DNA of 64,000 bases. It comes from Desulfosporosinus lacus DSM 15449 (GTDB taxonomy: Bacteria; Bacillota; Desulfitobacteriia; Desulfitobacteriales; Desulfitobacteriaceae). A program made the translations under genes and the position numbers. Positions 43,130-52,369 of the stretch are shown one piece after another. The DNA is taken from contig NZ_FQXJ01000014.1 of assembly GCF_900129935.1 (NCBI RefSeq), positions 1-64,000 on the forward strand. The letters are read 5' to 3'. Positions within the stretch are counted from its first letter, which is position 1, and every line of letters starts with the position of its first letter. The notes beneath the pieces are model-generated. The model did not search any database. It was not told the DNA's origin and saw only the letters and a program-made list of their open reading frames with translations.

Positions 43130-43397
43130 TCCTATTCCACTCTCCAGTACGTCCAATACTTATACAATCTAAATTACCACAGTTCGGTTTTTACTGATAT
43201 TGCCTTATAGATATACCCGAAATGCCAAGACTGATTATTACCTGACTATATTATAATCTATTTTTCTGCCGCAGAGTATAAGGTATGAGCTCCAGGCCCA
43301 AAAAGTATTTCTAAAGGAGACCCCTGCTCTTTGTTATTTGCCCATTTCACGGGGATGGCTCCCCTTGGCAAAGTACTTCAAAGTAAGATCCGGATAA

Positions 43398-44765
43398 CTA
43401 ACGCTTATTGGAATGCCGCCAGATTTTCAATTTCTCTGCTTTTTTCACAAGTTCATCACGGAGATCCGGGTGGGCAATACTAATCAGTTCTTCTGCCCTT
43501 TGCCAAGTCGGTTTGCCCTTCAGATTGACAATTCCATACTCAGTTACGATGTAATAGGTAATATAGCGGGGCAAAGACACGGCAGTGCAAGGTTCTAACC
43601 CGGGTACAATTCTTGAGGTTAAATTGCCATCCTTGTCCATGTATGAGGAATTTAGGCAGGCAAACCCTTTTCCGCCCTTAGACCTGTGTGATGCGAAAAT
43701 GAAATCGAATTGACCGCCTATCCCCGAAATTTGGCGCGCTCCCATGGATTCCGATGATACCTGCCCATATAAGTCCACTTCTAAGCAGCTGCACACTGAA
43801 AAGACTTTATCATTTTGAGCGATCACAAAAGGATCATTGGTGTAGTCGGGAGCAGCTGCTTTACAGAGGGGGTTATTATGGATAAACTCATAAAGTTTAT
43901 CACTTCCCATAGCGAAGGTAAAAACAAACTGTCCTTTGTCAATAGTCTTGCGCAGGTTGGTTATCCGCCCCGTATTATAAATATCGACAAAGGAATCCAC
44001 CAGCATTTCAGTGTGAACACCCAGGTCTTTCACATCGGATTGGGCAATTAATTCACCGACACGATTGGGCATGCTCCCTATACCCAGCTGCAAACACGCC
44101 CCATCCTCAAGCTCCTTGACGATATAGCCGGCAATCTTATCATCAATTTCAGAATAACTTTGTTTGGGAATCTGGAGTAATTTGGGGTTTTTCCCCTCTA
44201 CCACCCGGTCAACTTGTGATATATGCAGATAATTTTGCGGGCCATGTACCCGAGGCATGTTGGTATTAACCTCAACAATCAGGCGGTCAACCATCTCAGG
44301 GAGCAGAGGATTCATTGAACAAGTCGTCCCAAAGTTAAAGTACCCATTTTCGTCCATAGGACTCACTGTCACTACTCCTACTGTGGGGCGTTCCGAATCC
44401 GGCAGCTGTCTAAAAATTTTGTAGGCTTCATGATAAGTCGAGGGCATATAAAACAACAACCCGGCATCGGCAAGTTTCCGGCTGATTAAGCTATAGGAAA
44501 AATCAGTAGCAACGAAGTGCTCGTGGGACGGATCGCAAAGGGCTACCTGGGGAACCGAGGTTAAGGTACTCATTAAGATCCGGACATCATATAATTCATC
44601 CTTACATTGGGCTAAGGCAGCATCGCATTCGATAGGGAACGAAAGAAACTCCCCATACTGAACACGATCCTGGGAACGGATCAGTTTGACAGCTTCTTCA
44701 GCCTTAACCAGTTTCTTTTGGTATTCTTGCCGGGGATTACTTATAGACTGTTGTATCTTGGACAT
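43398..44765 (-). CDS. acetyl-CoA hydrolase/transferase family CoA-transferase (Cat1/4-hydroxybutyrate type)
   Basis: 455 residues from the ATG at 44765; the earlier ATG would contain the GGAGGGG ribosome site. The AcH/4HBT CoA-transferase fold is shown by GVVTVSPMDENGYFNFGTTC, LQLGIGSMPNRV, GVHTEMLVDSFVDIY (active Glu region) and ITYYIVTEYGIVNLKGKP. It belongs to a different family from the CoA-transferase of module 1. It is downstream of the module 2 dehydratase genes and should activate their acid substrate. Confidence 0.9.
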   Translation of the reverse strand: MSKIQQSISNPRQEYQKKLVKAEEAVKLIRSQDRVQYGEFLSFPIECDAALAQCKDELYDVRILMSTLTSVPQVALCDPSHEHFVATDFSYSLISRKLADAGLLFYMPSTYHEAYKIFRQLPDSERPTVGVVTVSPMDENGYFNFGTTCSMNPLLPEMVDRLIVEVNTNMPRVHGPQNYLHISQVDRVVEGKNPKLLQIPKQSYSEIDDKIAGYIVKELEDGACLQLGIGSMPNRVGELIAQSDVKDLGVHTEMLVDSFVDIYNTGRITNLRKTIDKGQFVFTFAMGSDKLYEFIHNNPLCKAAAPDYTNDPFVIAQNDKVFSVCSCLEVDLYGQVSSESMGARQISGIGGQFDFIFASHRSKGGKGFACLNSSYMDKDGNLTSRIVPGLEPCTAVSLPRYITYYIVTEYGIVNLKGKPTWQRAEELISIAHPDLRDELVKKAEKLKIWRHSNKR

Positions 44766-44791
44766 TTCTAACCCCTCCACTTAATTATTAA

Positions 44792-45928
44792 TTATCGTTT
44801 CCTAGAAATCATTTCAGCAAAGCTTTGGATTCGAGTTCTTACTTGCTCTAAAGATGGTGTTACCAGATCTAATTCCAGATAAAGCAAGGGAATTTTAGCT
44901 TCCTCCAATGTTTTCTTATAAATGGGATAATCGAATTCTTCCATTTCACAAAACTTCATGATGCAGGCCACAACACCATCTGCCCTGCTCTCTTCCGCCA
45001 TTGTTTTCAGCATAAAGCGACGGTTCTTTTGGGGGTCATATAGTAAGGAACAGCCTTCCATGCAGCTCCAATAACGGGCTAATCCTTCCAGAGGATCTTT
45101 TCCCTGGGGTACATCCGTTCTGAATTGCCGGCTTTCTTGAGCCAGATCATCGGCAGCGACAGCCAATCCATAGTCCTCGAACATGTCTAAAATTTCATTA
45201 GGTTCGGCCATAATCCCTGTCAAAATAACCTTCTTCCCTTGCCATTCTTCGGGAGGGGCTTTTTTTAACTCTCTAATCAGAGAATTGACAAGTTGGGTAT
45301 GTTCCAACTTATCCATGAAGTAACCACTCTTGATAACATTGTGGCGGAGGGAAGGGGTAATCGTTGTACAATAATCCCGGGCAATCGTGGTAAACTCTCT
45401 TAAGGTTTTCCGATGATCGTTATAGATCTCGATCGCTTCACTTAAGGCCTGATCGGATATTGGTTTGCCGCCAATTTCTTCAAGGACACTCTTGATCCGG
45501 AAATACTCACTTTTTAAGTATTCAACAGCCGCTTCCAATTTGCGATTAATGGGATGAGCAAGTGGTATAAACCTTACCTGGGGTACGGCAACCTTCCAAT
45601 CCTGTCCGAAACACTTTAGATGATCACAGTGGGCAGGGACAATAATCCCTGCAAGTCGGTCATAGACTCCGCGCATCCCCAGCTCCAAGGTGGTCTGAAC
45701 TAAAGAACAAGCAAAGGCAGGAAAATACAGGTTGGCGTTTTTGATGCTGGTTGACCCACCCCATAGACCCACGGGAAGCATTCCGGCAGCGTAGACAATT
45801 TCCTCCGGACAATATTCCGGGGCACAGCCGATCATCAGCCGCTTCTCCTCAAGGCATTTATTAATAACCTGTGCCGGATTATTTGCGACGTTTTCCAGCA
45901 CTGACAAGAGATCCTTAAGCTGGGTCAT
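44792..45928 (-). CDS. 2-hydroxyacyl-CoA dehydratase subunit beta, module 2
   Basis: 378 residues, paralogous to the module 1 beta subunit. Cysteines occur in AFACSLV, VPAHCDHLKCFGQDW and IMKFCEMEEFDYP; TGIMAEPNEILDMFEDYG and DDLAQESRQFRTDVP are shared motifs. The PAHCDHLKC version replaces PCDTLKC of module 1, hinting at a different substrate. It overlaps the alpha gene by 14 bases. Confidence 0.9.
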   Translation of the reverse strand: MTQLKDLLSVLENVANNPAQVINKCLEEKRLMIGCAPEYCPEEIVYAAGMLPVGLWGGSTSIKNANLYFPAFACSLVQTTLELGMRGVYDRLAGIIVPAHCDHLKCFGQDWKVAVPQVRFIPLAHPINRKLEAAVEYLKSEYFRIKSVLEEIGGKPISDQALSEAIEIYNDHRKTLREFTTIARDYCTTITPSLRHNVIKSGYFMDKLEHTQLVNSLIRELKKAPPEEWQGKKVILTGIMAEPNEILDMFEDYGLAVAADDLAQESRQFRTDVPQGKDPLEGLARYWSCMEGCSLLYDPQKNRRFMLKTMAEESRADGVVACIMKFCEMEEFDYPIYKKTLEEAKIPLLYLELDLVTPSLEQVRTRIQSFAEMISRKR

Positions 45929-47156
45929 TATTCGTCACCTCTTTGCTTTTCTTAGCTGACTTATTATGAGCTACAATTTCCATTAAGGCCTCAAGACGGG
46001 TTTCAAACTGAGCTGCAGCAAAATTACGAGGATCAGCCTGGTCTCCATCAAAATTCATGATGGAAACATCCGTTCGGGCTGCAACCAGGCGTTGCTGCTC
46101 ATATTGCATAAAATCCATAACCTTACAACTTCGATTCACATGGAACAATATCCCATCAAGCTTAAAGTTCTTTACCTCTCTCTCTCTTTTATCAGCTTGG
46201 TATTCCATACAAGTGTTGTTGCCGATCATGGAATAAACCTTGGCTAATTCATCAAGGTTTCCCGGTTCATAGAGCAAAACCCAGGCTTCCGGATAGCTGC
46301 TGCAAACGATATTGATCCCGTTTTTTTCAAAGGCCTTAAAGTTATGCTTAATATGAGGCCAACAAGCGATGCCATCCCACATCACCCGGCATTTTTCGCC
46401 ATCCTCATAGCAAGACTTGCCCAGCCTGATTTTTTCTTCTAATTCCTCAATCAAGAGCTTGAGTAATTCACCTGTTTCTTGGCGCCCCCTTGCACAGACC
46501 ATTTGGGACATATAGTTAAATAGTTCAAAGCCATTTAAGGGAGCCGGAACTGCTTGATTCAAATCCAGCGCCCGTTTCCAGGCGCGTGAGTTCTCGTTGG
46601 ATAGTATCATAACCTCTTGGAAACGCTCCTGATTAAATTGTTGGCCGGTGATTTTTTCAAGCTGCCGGATACACTCCCCAAACTCAGACTTGATATAATC
46701 GATGGCTGCCGGAGTTGGTTCATACCCATGGTTATAGGGGACATCAATAAGAATCATAGGAATATTAAGTTCTGCGGCGATGTTTTCATACCACTTTATT
46801 AGGGTGTTGCAAATATTATTGCAGCATAAAATGAAGTCAGGCAGTGGGATAGGGATTTCTGCTGCCTGAGATTTCATGTAGGCAAGATTAATCCGGGCAT
46901 AGGAGCACAAATCCACGCTATACCCTTCGCTTTCAGCCTGCTCTAACAGTGGTAAGGCTCCTCTCTTAGCAGCGACGGCAGCTGCGTGATTCTCGGGATA
47001 AACTACCGTTAAACCCATAGTCTCACAGAATTCCTGAGGAAAAATTGACGTTGCCCAGCCAACTAATTGTCCTTTCATTTTGGCAGCGTAAGCATTCGTA
47101 TAATGACGAGTTTGCAATTGATTCAGTAAATTTCTTGACGTAAGTTTTTCAGGCAC
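45915..47156 (-). CDS. 2-hydroxyacyl-CoA dehydratase subunit alpha, module 2
   Basis: 413 residues from a GTG that follows AAAGGGGTG. CCNNICNTLIKWYENIA, NNTCMEYQADK and ILFHVNRSCKVMDFM match the alpha-subunit cysteine motifs, and NFDGDQADPRNFAAAQFETR is the C-terminal signature. It lies 183 bases after the activator gene. The substrate is unknown. Confidence 0.9.
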   Translation of the reverse strand: MPEKLTSRNLLNQLQTRHYTNAYAAKMKGQLVGWATSIFPQEFCETMGLTVVYPENHAAAVAAKRGALPLLEQAESEGYSVDLCSYARINLAYMKSQAAEIPIPLPDFILCCNNICNTLIKWYENIAAELNIPMILIDVPYNHGYEPTPAAIDYIKSEFGECIRQLEKITGQQFNQERFQEVMILSNENSRAWKRALDLNQAVPAPLNGFELFNYMSQMVCARGRQETGELLKLLIEELEEKIRLGKSCYEDGEKCRVMWDGIACWPHIKHNFKAFEKNGINIVCSSYPEAWVLLYEPGNLDELAKVYSMIGNNTCMEYQADKREREVKNFKLDGILFHVNRSCKVMDFMQYEQQRLVAARTDVSIMNFDGDQADPRNFAAAQFETRLEALMEIVAHNKSAKKSKEVTNNDPA

Positions 47157-47339
47157 TTAAAGTCACCCCTTTTTCGATCTGATTCATTTTTCTATTTCCC
47201 AGGCAAATATTAGTTTCACCCTGTTGCTCATCAAAGTCGGCCGTTTCAGAACGCCTCAGCGACTGGTGCATCATTGCCCCAATATACTGAAAATAGTGAA
47301 AATTGCGGTGGCATGAAGCACCACCCCATTCCTGAGGGG

Positions 47340-48113
47340 TTAGCTTGCACTTTCGAAAGCCAATAGAGCAGCCCCAAGAGCACCTGTCAATTGAGCCATG
47401 GGAGAAGCTATTACGGGTACATCAAGCTCTTTCTCCATCACCTTAATGATCATCCAGTTTAGGCACACTCCACCGGTCATAACAACCTCGCTTTGCACGC
47501 CAATACGTTTAACAAGTCCTGCAACACGGCCAACCACAGATTGGACAATACCCGCTGCAACATCCTCACGAGCTGTGCCGGTGGAAAGCTGAGAAATAAC
47601 CTCAGACTCTGCAAAGACTGTACAAGTATTGCTAATTGAAATCTCGTTTTTTGCTGATGCTGCCAAATCTGCTAAATCCTCAATATTAATTTCTAAAATA
47701 CGGGACATGACCTCCAAGAATCTTCCGGTACCCGCTGCGCATTTATCATTCATGATAAAGTTAGAGACGGTTCCACCCTTTCCGATTCCGATAGCTTTAG
47801 CATCCTGACCGCCGATGTCAATAATTGTTTTTACACCTGGAACAAGTTCATAAACTCCACGTGCGTGACAGGTTATTTCCGTAATCTGTTGGTCTGCACC
47901 TGTAAAAGTGTTTCTGCCATATCCCGTTGCAATCACCCTTTTTATATCTTCTCGACTCAAATTCACCTCCCGAATAGACTGTTCAAAGGCTCTTGCCGGC
48001 CCGCTGCTTCCGGCACCAACAGGTATTATGACTTTGCTTAAAATTTTTTCGCCTTCTTCCAAAACTACAACTTTTGATGAGGTCGATCCAATGTCCACAC
48101 CTGCTGTTATCAA
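47340..48113 (-). CDS. dehydratase activator ATPase (HgdC family), module 2
   Basis: 257 residues from a TTG start preceded by GGGAGGG. ASKHA motifs GVDIGSTSSKVVVLEEG and IIDIGGQDAKAIG are present, with Cys125 (DKCAAGTG) and Cys164 (SNTCTVFAESEV) for the bridging [4Fe-4S] cluster. The C-terminus ends ALLAFESAS, without the duplication of module 1. It is the first gene of the module, 35 bases after the -24/-12 promoter. Confidence 0.92.
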   Translation of the reverse strand: MITAGVDIGSTSSKVVVLEEGEKILSKVIIPVGAGSSGPARAFEQSIREVNLSREDIKRVIATGYGRNTFTGADQQITEITCHARGVYELVPGVKTIIDIGGQDAKAIGIGKGGTVSNFIMNDKCAAGTGRFLEVMSRILEINIEDLADLAASAKNEISISNTCTVFAESEVISQLSTGTAREDVAAGIVQSVVGRVAGLVKRIGVQSEVVMTGGVCLNWMIIKVMEKELDVPVIASPMAQLTGALGAALLAFESAS

Positions 48114-48148
48114 TTACAGCCCTCCCTTCTTTCTAAGTAATGTACAAT

Positions 48149-48164
48149 AGCAATTACTATGCCA
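48149..48164 (-). promoter_or_regulatory. sigma-54 (-24/-12) promoter of dehydratase module 2
   Basis: On the minus strand TGGCATAGTAATTGCT matches TGGCAC-N5-TTGCT with one mismatch and the canonical 10 bases between GG and GC. It lies about 36 bases before the activator start codon. The nearby GAFTGA-type regulator is encoded at the end of the same region. Confidence 0.75.
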
Positions 48165-48255
48165 TAGGCAAATCTTCAAATCCATCTCAGTCAGAGGGCA
48201 AGATTTAAGCATATCTAAGGAAATCAGCAACGTAATTTAGACAAGCCCAAAAAAG

Positions 48256-48302
48256 AAAACGCCTCTATGCGGTGCATCATTACACCGCATGGGGGCGTTT
48301 TC
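48256..48302. terminator. terminator of the gene at 48457-49029
   Basis: AAAACGCC and ATGCGGTG form a long stem with CACCGCAT and GGCGTTTT. On the minus strand a T-rich run (TTTTCTTTTTT) follows. Confidence 0.75.
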
Positions 48303-48456
48303 TACTCAAAATTTGAACTTTATTTCAGCGAAAGGAGTCATTTCGCAAAGGGTCCAGGCCCCTGCGGGGAACGACAATCAATGACAACACTCAAGTTATT
48401 TCACAGAGTACTACCTTTTCTCCACTTTCCTATGCTGAATTATGTATTGAATGATA

Positions 48457-49029
48457 TCACTCAATAATAAAGCAACAATCCTTCTGATCTAATAATTCAA
48501 AATTACAGCTATTTATTTTGGATAACTCTATTTTTTTATAGAACATTTCCTCAAATTCACTCCATCCAAACCAAATTGACCAGAGTCCAATAGGCTTACC
48601 TTCTTGGATGTTAGTATTTAAATACTCTTGAAGTTGGTTTCTCCAGTTAATACCAAAGCTCCCACCAAGCCAATAAATGTATCTTTTCTTAATATATTCT
48701 TCTAGTCCATAGGGCGGATTGGTACATCTTGATATTTGTAATCCACCAGTATCAATACCATCAGGAATAAAGATTGCTTTAACATCATCACGAAGTTTAT
48801 CCAGATTAAAGGACAATTCCGGTCGAGGATTAAGATTCATTTCCCTTAATTCCTTAACCGTCCCCTTGATAATACCGGACAAATCAATTTCCCGTAATTC
48901 ATAATCAGACGCAATAAACGTAAATCTACTCAAATAATCACTCCCTTTGTCCTTTTCACTGACAATAGAATAAGCTATAACGCATCCCAAATCGAAAAAA
49001 TTTAGTTGACCTACCTGAACCTTCGTCAA
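48457..49029 (-). CDS. hypothetical protein
   Basis: Up to 190 residues, starting MTKVQVGQLNFFDLGCVIAY from a TTG; the start is uncertain because no strong ribosome site is seen. The protein is soluble, mixed alpha/beta, with aromatic motifs YIYWLGGSFGINW and IGLWSIWFGWSEFEEMF. It ends LLDQKDCCFIIE. No family is recognised and it stands alone between a terminator and a repeat. Confidence 0.6.
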   Translation of the reverse strand: MTKVQVGQLNFFDLGCVIAYSIVSEKDKGSDYLSRFTFIASDYELREIDLSGIIKGTVKELREMNLNPRPELSFNLDKLRDDVKAIFIPDGIDTGGLQISRCTNPPYGLEEYIKKRYIYWLGGSFGINWRNQLQEYLNTNIQEGKPIGLWSIWFGWSEFEEMFYKKIELSKINSCNFELLDQKDCCFIIE

Positions 49030-49066
49030 AATCTTTGGAAAAACCGCGTTTCCCCTTTCTTAAGAC

Positions 49067-49130
49067 TTACGCTATCAATGACACCTAAGCTTTATATAAT
49101 ATAGAGGGTTTTGAGAGACAAAAGGTTACA
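49067..49130 (+). repeat. 68-bp dispersed repeat, copy B
   Basis: It shares GCTATCAATGACACCTAAGC, a TATAAT-like centre, GAGGG and AAAAGGTTACA with copy A at 36363-36430. Confidence 0.7.
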
Positions 49131-49253
49131 AAAATTTGTTTCTGATTTTATTTAATACTCTAAAGGTTTTGATTTGTGACAATATCTCCCTCAACATGGT
49201 GCGAAACAGGTCCATCTCAGTAGTTATGGGCATAAGGTAATATCCTATAAACA

Positions 49254-49295
49254 GCCTGTCCGAGAAACGAAAGCGCTTTCGTTTCTCGGACAGGC
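49254..49295. repeat. perfect 42-bp palindrome, AGCCTGTCCGAGAA family
   Basis: GCCTGTCCGAGAAACGAAAG and its exact complement meet at GCGC. Relative to 41659-41702 both T-A positions have become A-T on both arms. TATAAAC precedes both copies. Confidence 0.9.
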
Positions 49296-49410
49296 ATAGG
49301 CCCTGGGGAATCTCCCTACCTGGATCCTTTTGACTGAGCTTTGCAATATGGCCTTCCCGAGGCCAGGCCTTCATCATTAGCTCATTCCTTTCCCAACCCC
49401 AATAAATAAT

Positions 49411-49462
49411 GCCATGCCGGTTGGACTTTGAAAGACGCCTTTCAAAGTCCAACCGGCGTGGC
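49411..49462. repeat. 52-bp palindrome after the ABC permease gene
   Basis: 24-base arms (GCCATGCCGGTTGGACTTTG AAAG) with one mismatch around ACGC. It begins 14 bases after the permease stop. The core ACTTTGAAA/TTTCAAAGT is shared with 52836-52877. Confidence 0.85.
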
Positions 49463-49476
49463 TGTGGCAGCGTTAA

Positions 49477-51495
49477 TTAATTGTCTTTCTCCAACTCTGC
49501 GAAATATCCCTTTAATTTTGGCGAAACCCCTGCCTCAAGACTGACCCGTTTTGACCAGACATGATTCCGTATGTTAAAGCGTGCGCTGACATCATTGCTG
49601 ATGTAGTTTGTACTGGGATCTATATTTAATAATTCCTCAATCACTTCCCGCTCATTGATGGTTACCCGACTGGGAGTTGCAGCATTGTCGGAGTATGCTC
49701 TGTCCTCAACTTTTTCCAGTTCAACGGATTCGATGTCCTCCAAATGCAGGGCAAATTGATCATAGTAGCCCTTATCCTTAAGCCAATTAAGCAGTGAGGT
49801 AAAACTGCTTTGAACCAGGATGTTTTGTTCATTACGCTTATTGTTTTCCAATACGGATATCCGCATATAAGAATCTCTGCTTGAGGTCATATCCTCATAG
49901 GACATCTTAATCCCTTCGTTTTTCAAAAGTTCCGTTAATTCACGGATGTCCTTAGTTCCTGTGAGATTCACCGGTTGTTTGCCGCTGCGGTCATCTCTGA
50001 CAGACATCAATTTTATGTCCTCCGGCACCAGACGCATTGCCGGAAATTTCAATTTTTTGTACTCCAAGGATTCATAGATGGGCTTGAGGAAAGCGGCATC
50101 ACTCTGATCAGCTTCATTAATATTGTATTGGCGAAGGATATAATCTCCATTTTTCAGGGTGTAAATGATATAACGGGATGAACCAGCCTCCCTCTTTCTT
50201 TCCTTGATCAAATGCTTCTGAAGTTCAATCACTCCTGCAATATTCTCCTGACTTTCCAGCAGGATAGGCGGGTTATCTTCGAAGTACCCACTATCCTGGT
50301 ATCTGGACTCCAGAAATTCGGGATTTTTTTCTTTTTCAAAATAGAACCAATCGTTATAGTTATAGCCAAAATAAACCTTTTCAACTTCCTCTGGGCTGGG
50401 AACTCGTTTAACAAAGCCCGAAACATCCAGGGATAGGCCTCCCAAAAGTATGACAATGACAAGGGCGTAATAGAGATAACCTTTATAGAGGTGCAATACC
50501 CTGAAGGACTTATGGATCAAAATTTCCGCAACAAAGTAGCCCAGAGCCGAAGCAATAACATAACCCAGAATCAGCATGGGAAGGGATTGTCTGGAAGCAC
50601 CGCAAAAATAGGTTCCTCCAACCAGCATTAAACAGAAGGTCATCCCGTATTTAAATGCCGGATAGAAGGCCGGAAAGGCAATAATGTCGCCGGCCGTTTC
50701 CAGCCTCCTATGTTTATAGACAAACCAGCCCAGGACTAAAAAGGCGGCGGCTGTCAGGATGTAAGCAAGTAACCAGCCCGCCATATGCGGGTTTCTCAGG
50801 AAGGCACTATTGAATAACAAAAATAAGGGATATTTATCCTCGATAAACAGTGAGTAAGGGACTTCACCAAAGCCAAACAACAATTGCTCAAGGCTGAATT
50901 TAAGCAAAACATAAATTCCTATAGGCAGTATTTGGATGATATAAGTAAATACGATTTGGGCTACGGAAGATCCGGTAAACATCCCGACCAATACGGCGAT
51001 ACTATAAAAGAACAGACAAAAAAAGATATTAAGTCCAAGCCAGGTGACAATCTTAGGCAGGGTATAAAAGCTTCCCAGGACCGTAAAATAGTCTAATAAT
51101 ATCATAATCAAAGAATTTAAGACGGCGGGGATTATTAAAAGAATAAACCCTGCCAGGCAATGGCTGGCATAATGAGAGCTCCTTTTAATAGGCAGGCTGT
51201 GCATCATAACGGCTGACTTATCTACCTGCAAGTAACGGAATATCAATGCTGCCATAAGAACCGGTACAGTACAGATTAGAATAGCTTGAACGTCATCCTG
51301 TGAAAAACTCAGCATTCTGTCGATAGTGTCTTGGATCCAGGTAATGTTTTGGACCTCCATTCCCATGGCTTTCATAAGGTGACTGAAGGGAATATAGGCC
51401 ATAAGAGCCAGGGTATAGAGAGCGCTTACCCACCAAAAACGTTTCAAATCGCTTAAGATCAAGGTTTTATTAAATAATGATATTTTGAATGTCAT
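49477..51495 (-). CDS. ABC transporter permease with large extracytoplasmic region
   Basis: 672 residues. The N-terminal half has about nine membrane helices and MMHSLPIKRSSHYASHCLAG, typical of YtrC/YtrD or BcrB-like permeases of Firmicutes. From about residue 355 (after a helix ending SLDVSGFVKRVPSP) comes a hydrophilic domain to the C-terminus (AELEKDN). It overlaps the ATPase gene by 26 bases. With the GntR/ATPase genes it resembles YtrA-type operons responding to cell-wall antibiotics, but the substrate is not known. Confidence 0.8.
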   Translation of the reverse strand: MTFKISLFNKTLILSDLKRFWWVSALYTLALMAYIPFSHLMKAMGMEVQNITWIQDTIDRMLSFSQDDVQAILICTVPVLMAALIFRYLQVDKSAVMMHSLPIKRSSHYASHCLAGFILLIIPAVLNSLIMILLDYFTVLGSFYTLPKIVTWLGLNIFFCLFFYSIAVLVGMFTGSSVAQIVFTYIIQILPIGIYVLLKFSLEQLLFGFGEVPYSLFIEDKYPLFLLFNSAFLRNPHMAGWLLAYILTAAAFLVLGWFVYKHRRLETAGDIIAFPAFYPAFKYGMTFCLMLVGGTYFCGASRQSLPMLILGYVIASALGYFVAEILIHKSFRVLHLYKGYLYYALVIVILLGGLSLDVSGFVKRVPSPEEVEKVYFGYNYNDWFYFEKEKNPEFLESRYQDSGYFEDNPPILLESQENIAGVIELQKHLIKERKREAGSSRYIIYTLKNGDYILRQYNINEADQSDAAFLKPIYESLEYKKLKFPAMRLVPEDIKLMSVRDDRSGKQPVNLTGTKDIRELTELLKNEGIKMSYEDMTSSRDSYMRISVLENNKRNEQNILVQSSFTSLLNWLKDKGYYDQFALHLEDIESVELEKVEDRAYSDNAATPSRVTINEREVIEELLNIDPSTNYISNDVSARFNIRNHVWSKRVSLEAGVSPKLKGYFAELEKDN

Positions 51496-52369
51496 AACCC
51501 ATCCCCCCTAATTCATAAATAAAAATTTCTTCAAGTGTCAGAGGCAGGACATCCAAAATAACCGGATTCGCTGATTTCATGGTTTGCAGCAATTCATTCT
51601 TATCCCCTCTGGCAATCAGCAGCAGTATGCTGCCTGTCTGGGTTCTGTGCAAAACTTCAGGACCTGCCAGGAACCCTTCCGGAATGTCACCGGCAAAGCC
51701 CAGCTGAAACTTGTGAACATCCGATTTCATATCGTCCAGTTCCCTCTCCACAACGATCTTCCCCTTGTGAAGTATCCCGATATGATCGCAGACATCTTCC
51801 AGTTCCCTCAGATTATGGGATGATACCAGGACAGATACCTGCCTTTCCGCTACATCCTGGAGGATGAGGCTCCAGACCTTTTTGCGCATGACAGGGTCCA
51901 GGCCATCGACTGGCTCATCCAGAATCATGACTTTAGGCATCGAGGAAATCCCCAGCCAGAAGGCCACCTGTTTCTGCATTCCTTTGGACAGTTTGACCAC
52001 TCTTCTCTTGCTGTCGATGGGAAATACCTGCTTTAATTGTTCATACCGGTCCCAATTCCAGTCAGGATATATCTTGGAGTAAAACTTTGCTGTTTCGTCG
52101 ATGCTTGCTTGAGAAAAGAAGTACAAATCGTCAGCTATGTAAATCATTTGACCCTTCACCTGAGGATTTTCGTAGACCGGCTGATTATCAATGGTCACTA
52201 TGCCTTGATCCTGGCGATATAATCCGGCTAAATGCTTAATCAAAGTGGTCTTGCCGGCACCATTAGGCCCCAGCAGGCCATAAACGGATGCTTTTTTGAC
52301 CTTTAAATTCAGATCCTCGAGAACTTTATAGTTGCCAAAGGATTTCGTCAGTTTTTGGGCCTCAATCAT
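51470..52369 (-). CDS. ABC transporter ATP-binding protein (YtrB-like)
   Basis: 299 residues from the ATG at 52369; GGGAGG lies 10 bases upstream. Walker A GPNGAGKTT, signature LSKGMQKQ, Walker B VMILDEPVDGLDP and switch SSHNLRELEDVC are intact. The signature has K instead of GG at one place, as in YtrB-type proteins. It overlaps the gntR stop by 8 bases and the permease start by 26. Confidence 0.9.
   Translation of the reverse strand: MIEAQKLTKSFGNYKVLEDLNLKVKKASVYGLLGPNGAGKTTLIKHLAGLYRQDQGIVTIDNQPVYENPQVKGQMIYIADDLYFFSQASIDETAKFYSKIYPDWNWDRYEQLKQVFPIDSKRRVVKLSKGMQKQVAFWLGISSMPKVMILDEPVDGLDPVMRKKVWSLILQDVAERQVSVLVSSHNLRELEDVCDHIGILHKGKIVVERELDDMKSDVHKFQLGFAGDIPEGFLAGPEVLHRTQTGSILLLIARGDKNELLQTMKSANPVILDVLPLTLEEIFIYELGGMGYDIQNIII

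Larger units (their letters stand above)
49030..49476. other. repeat-rich intergenic region
   Basis: It holds repeat copy B (49067-49130), the palindrome at 49254-49295 and the one at 49411-49462. A minus-strand frame of 108 codons crosses the palindromes; its last part (MDLFRTMLREILSQIK...) looks protein-like but lacks a ribosome site, so it is at best a gene remnant. Confidence 0.5.

Noticed and set aside
48267-48467. 66-codon plus-strand ORF
   Set aside because: It starts inside the terminator hairpin and has no ribosome site.
49126-49452. 108-codon minus-strand ORF
   Set aside because: It runs through two palindromes and has no ribosome site. Only the last third looks protein-like, so it is described as a possible remnant instead.
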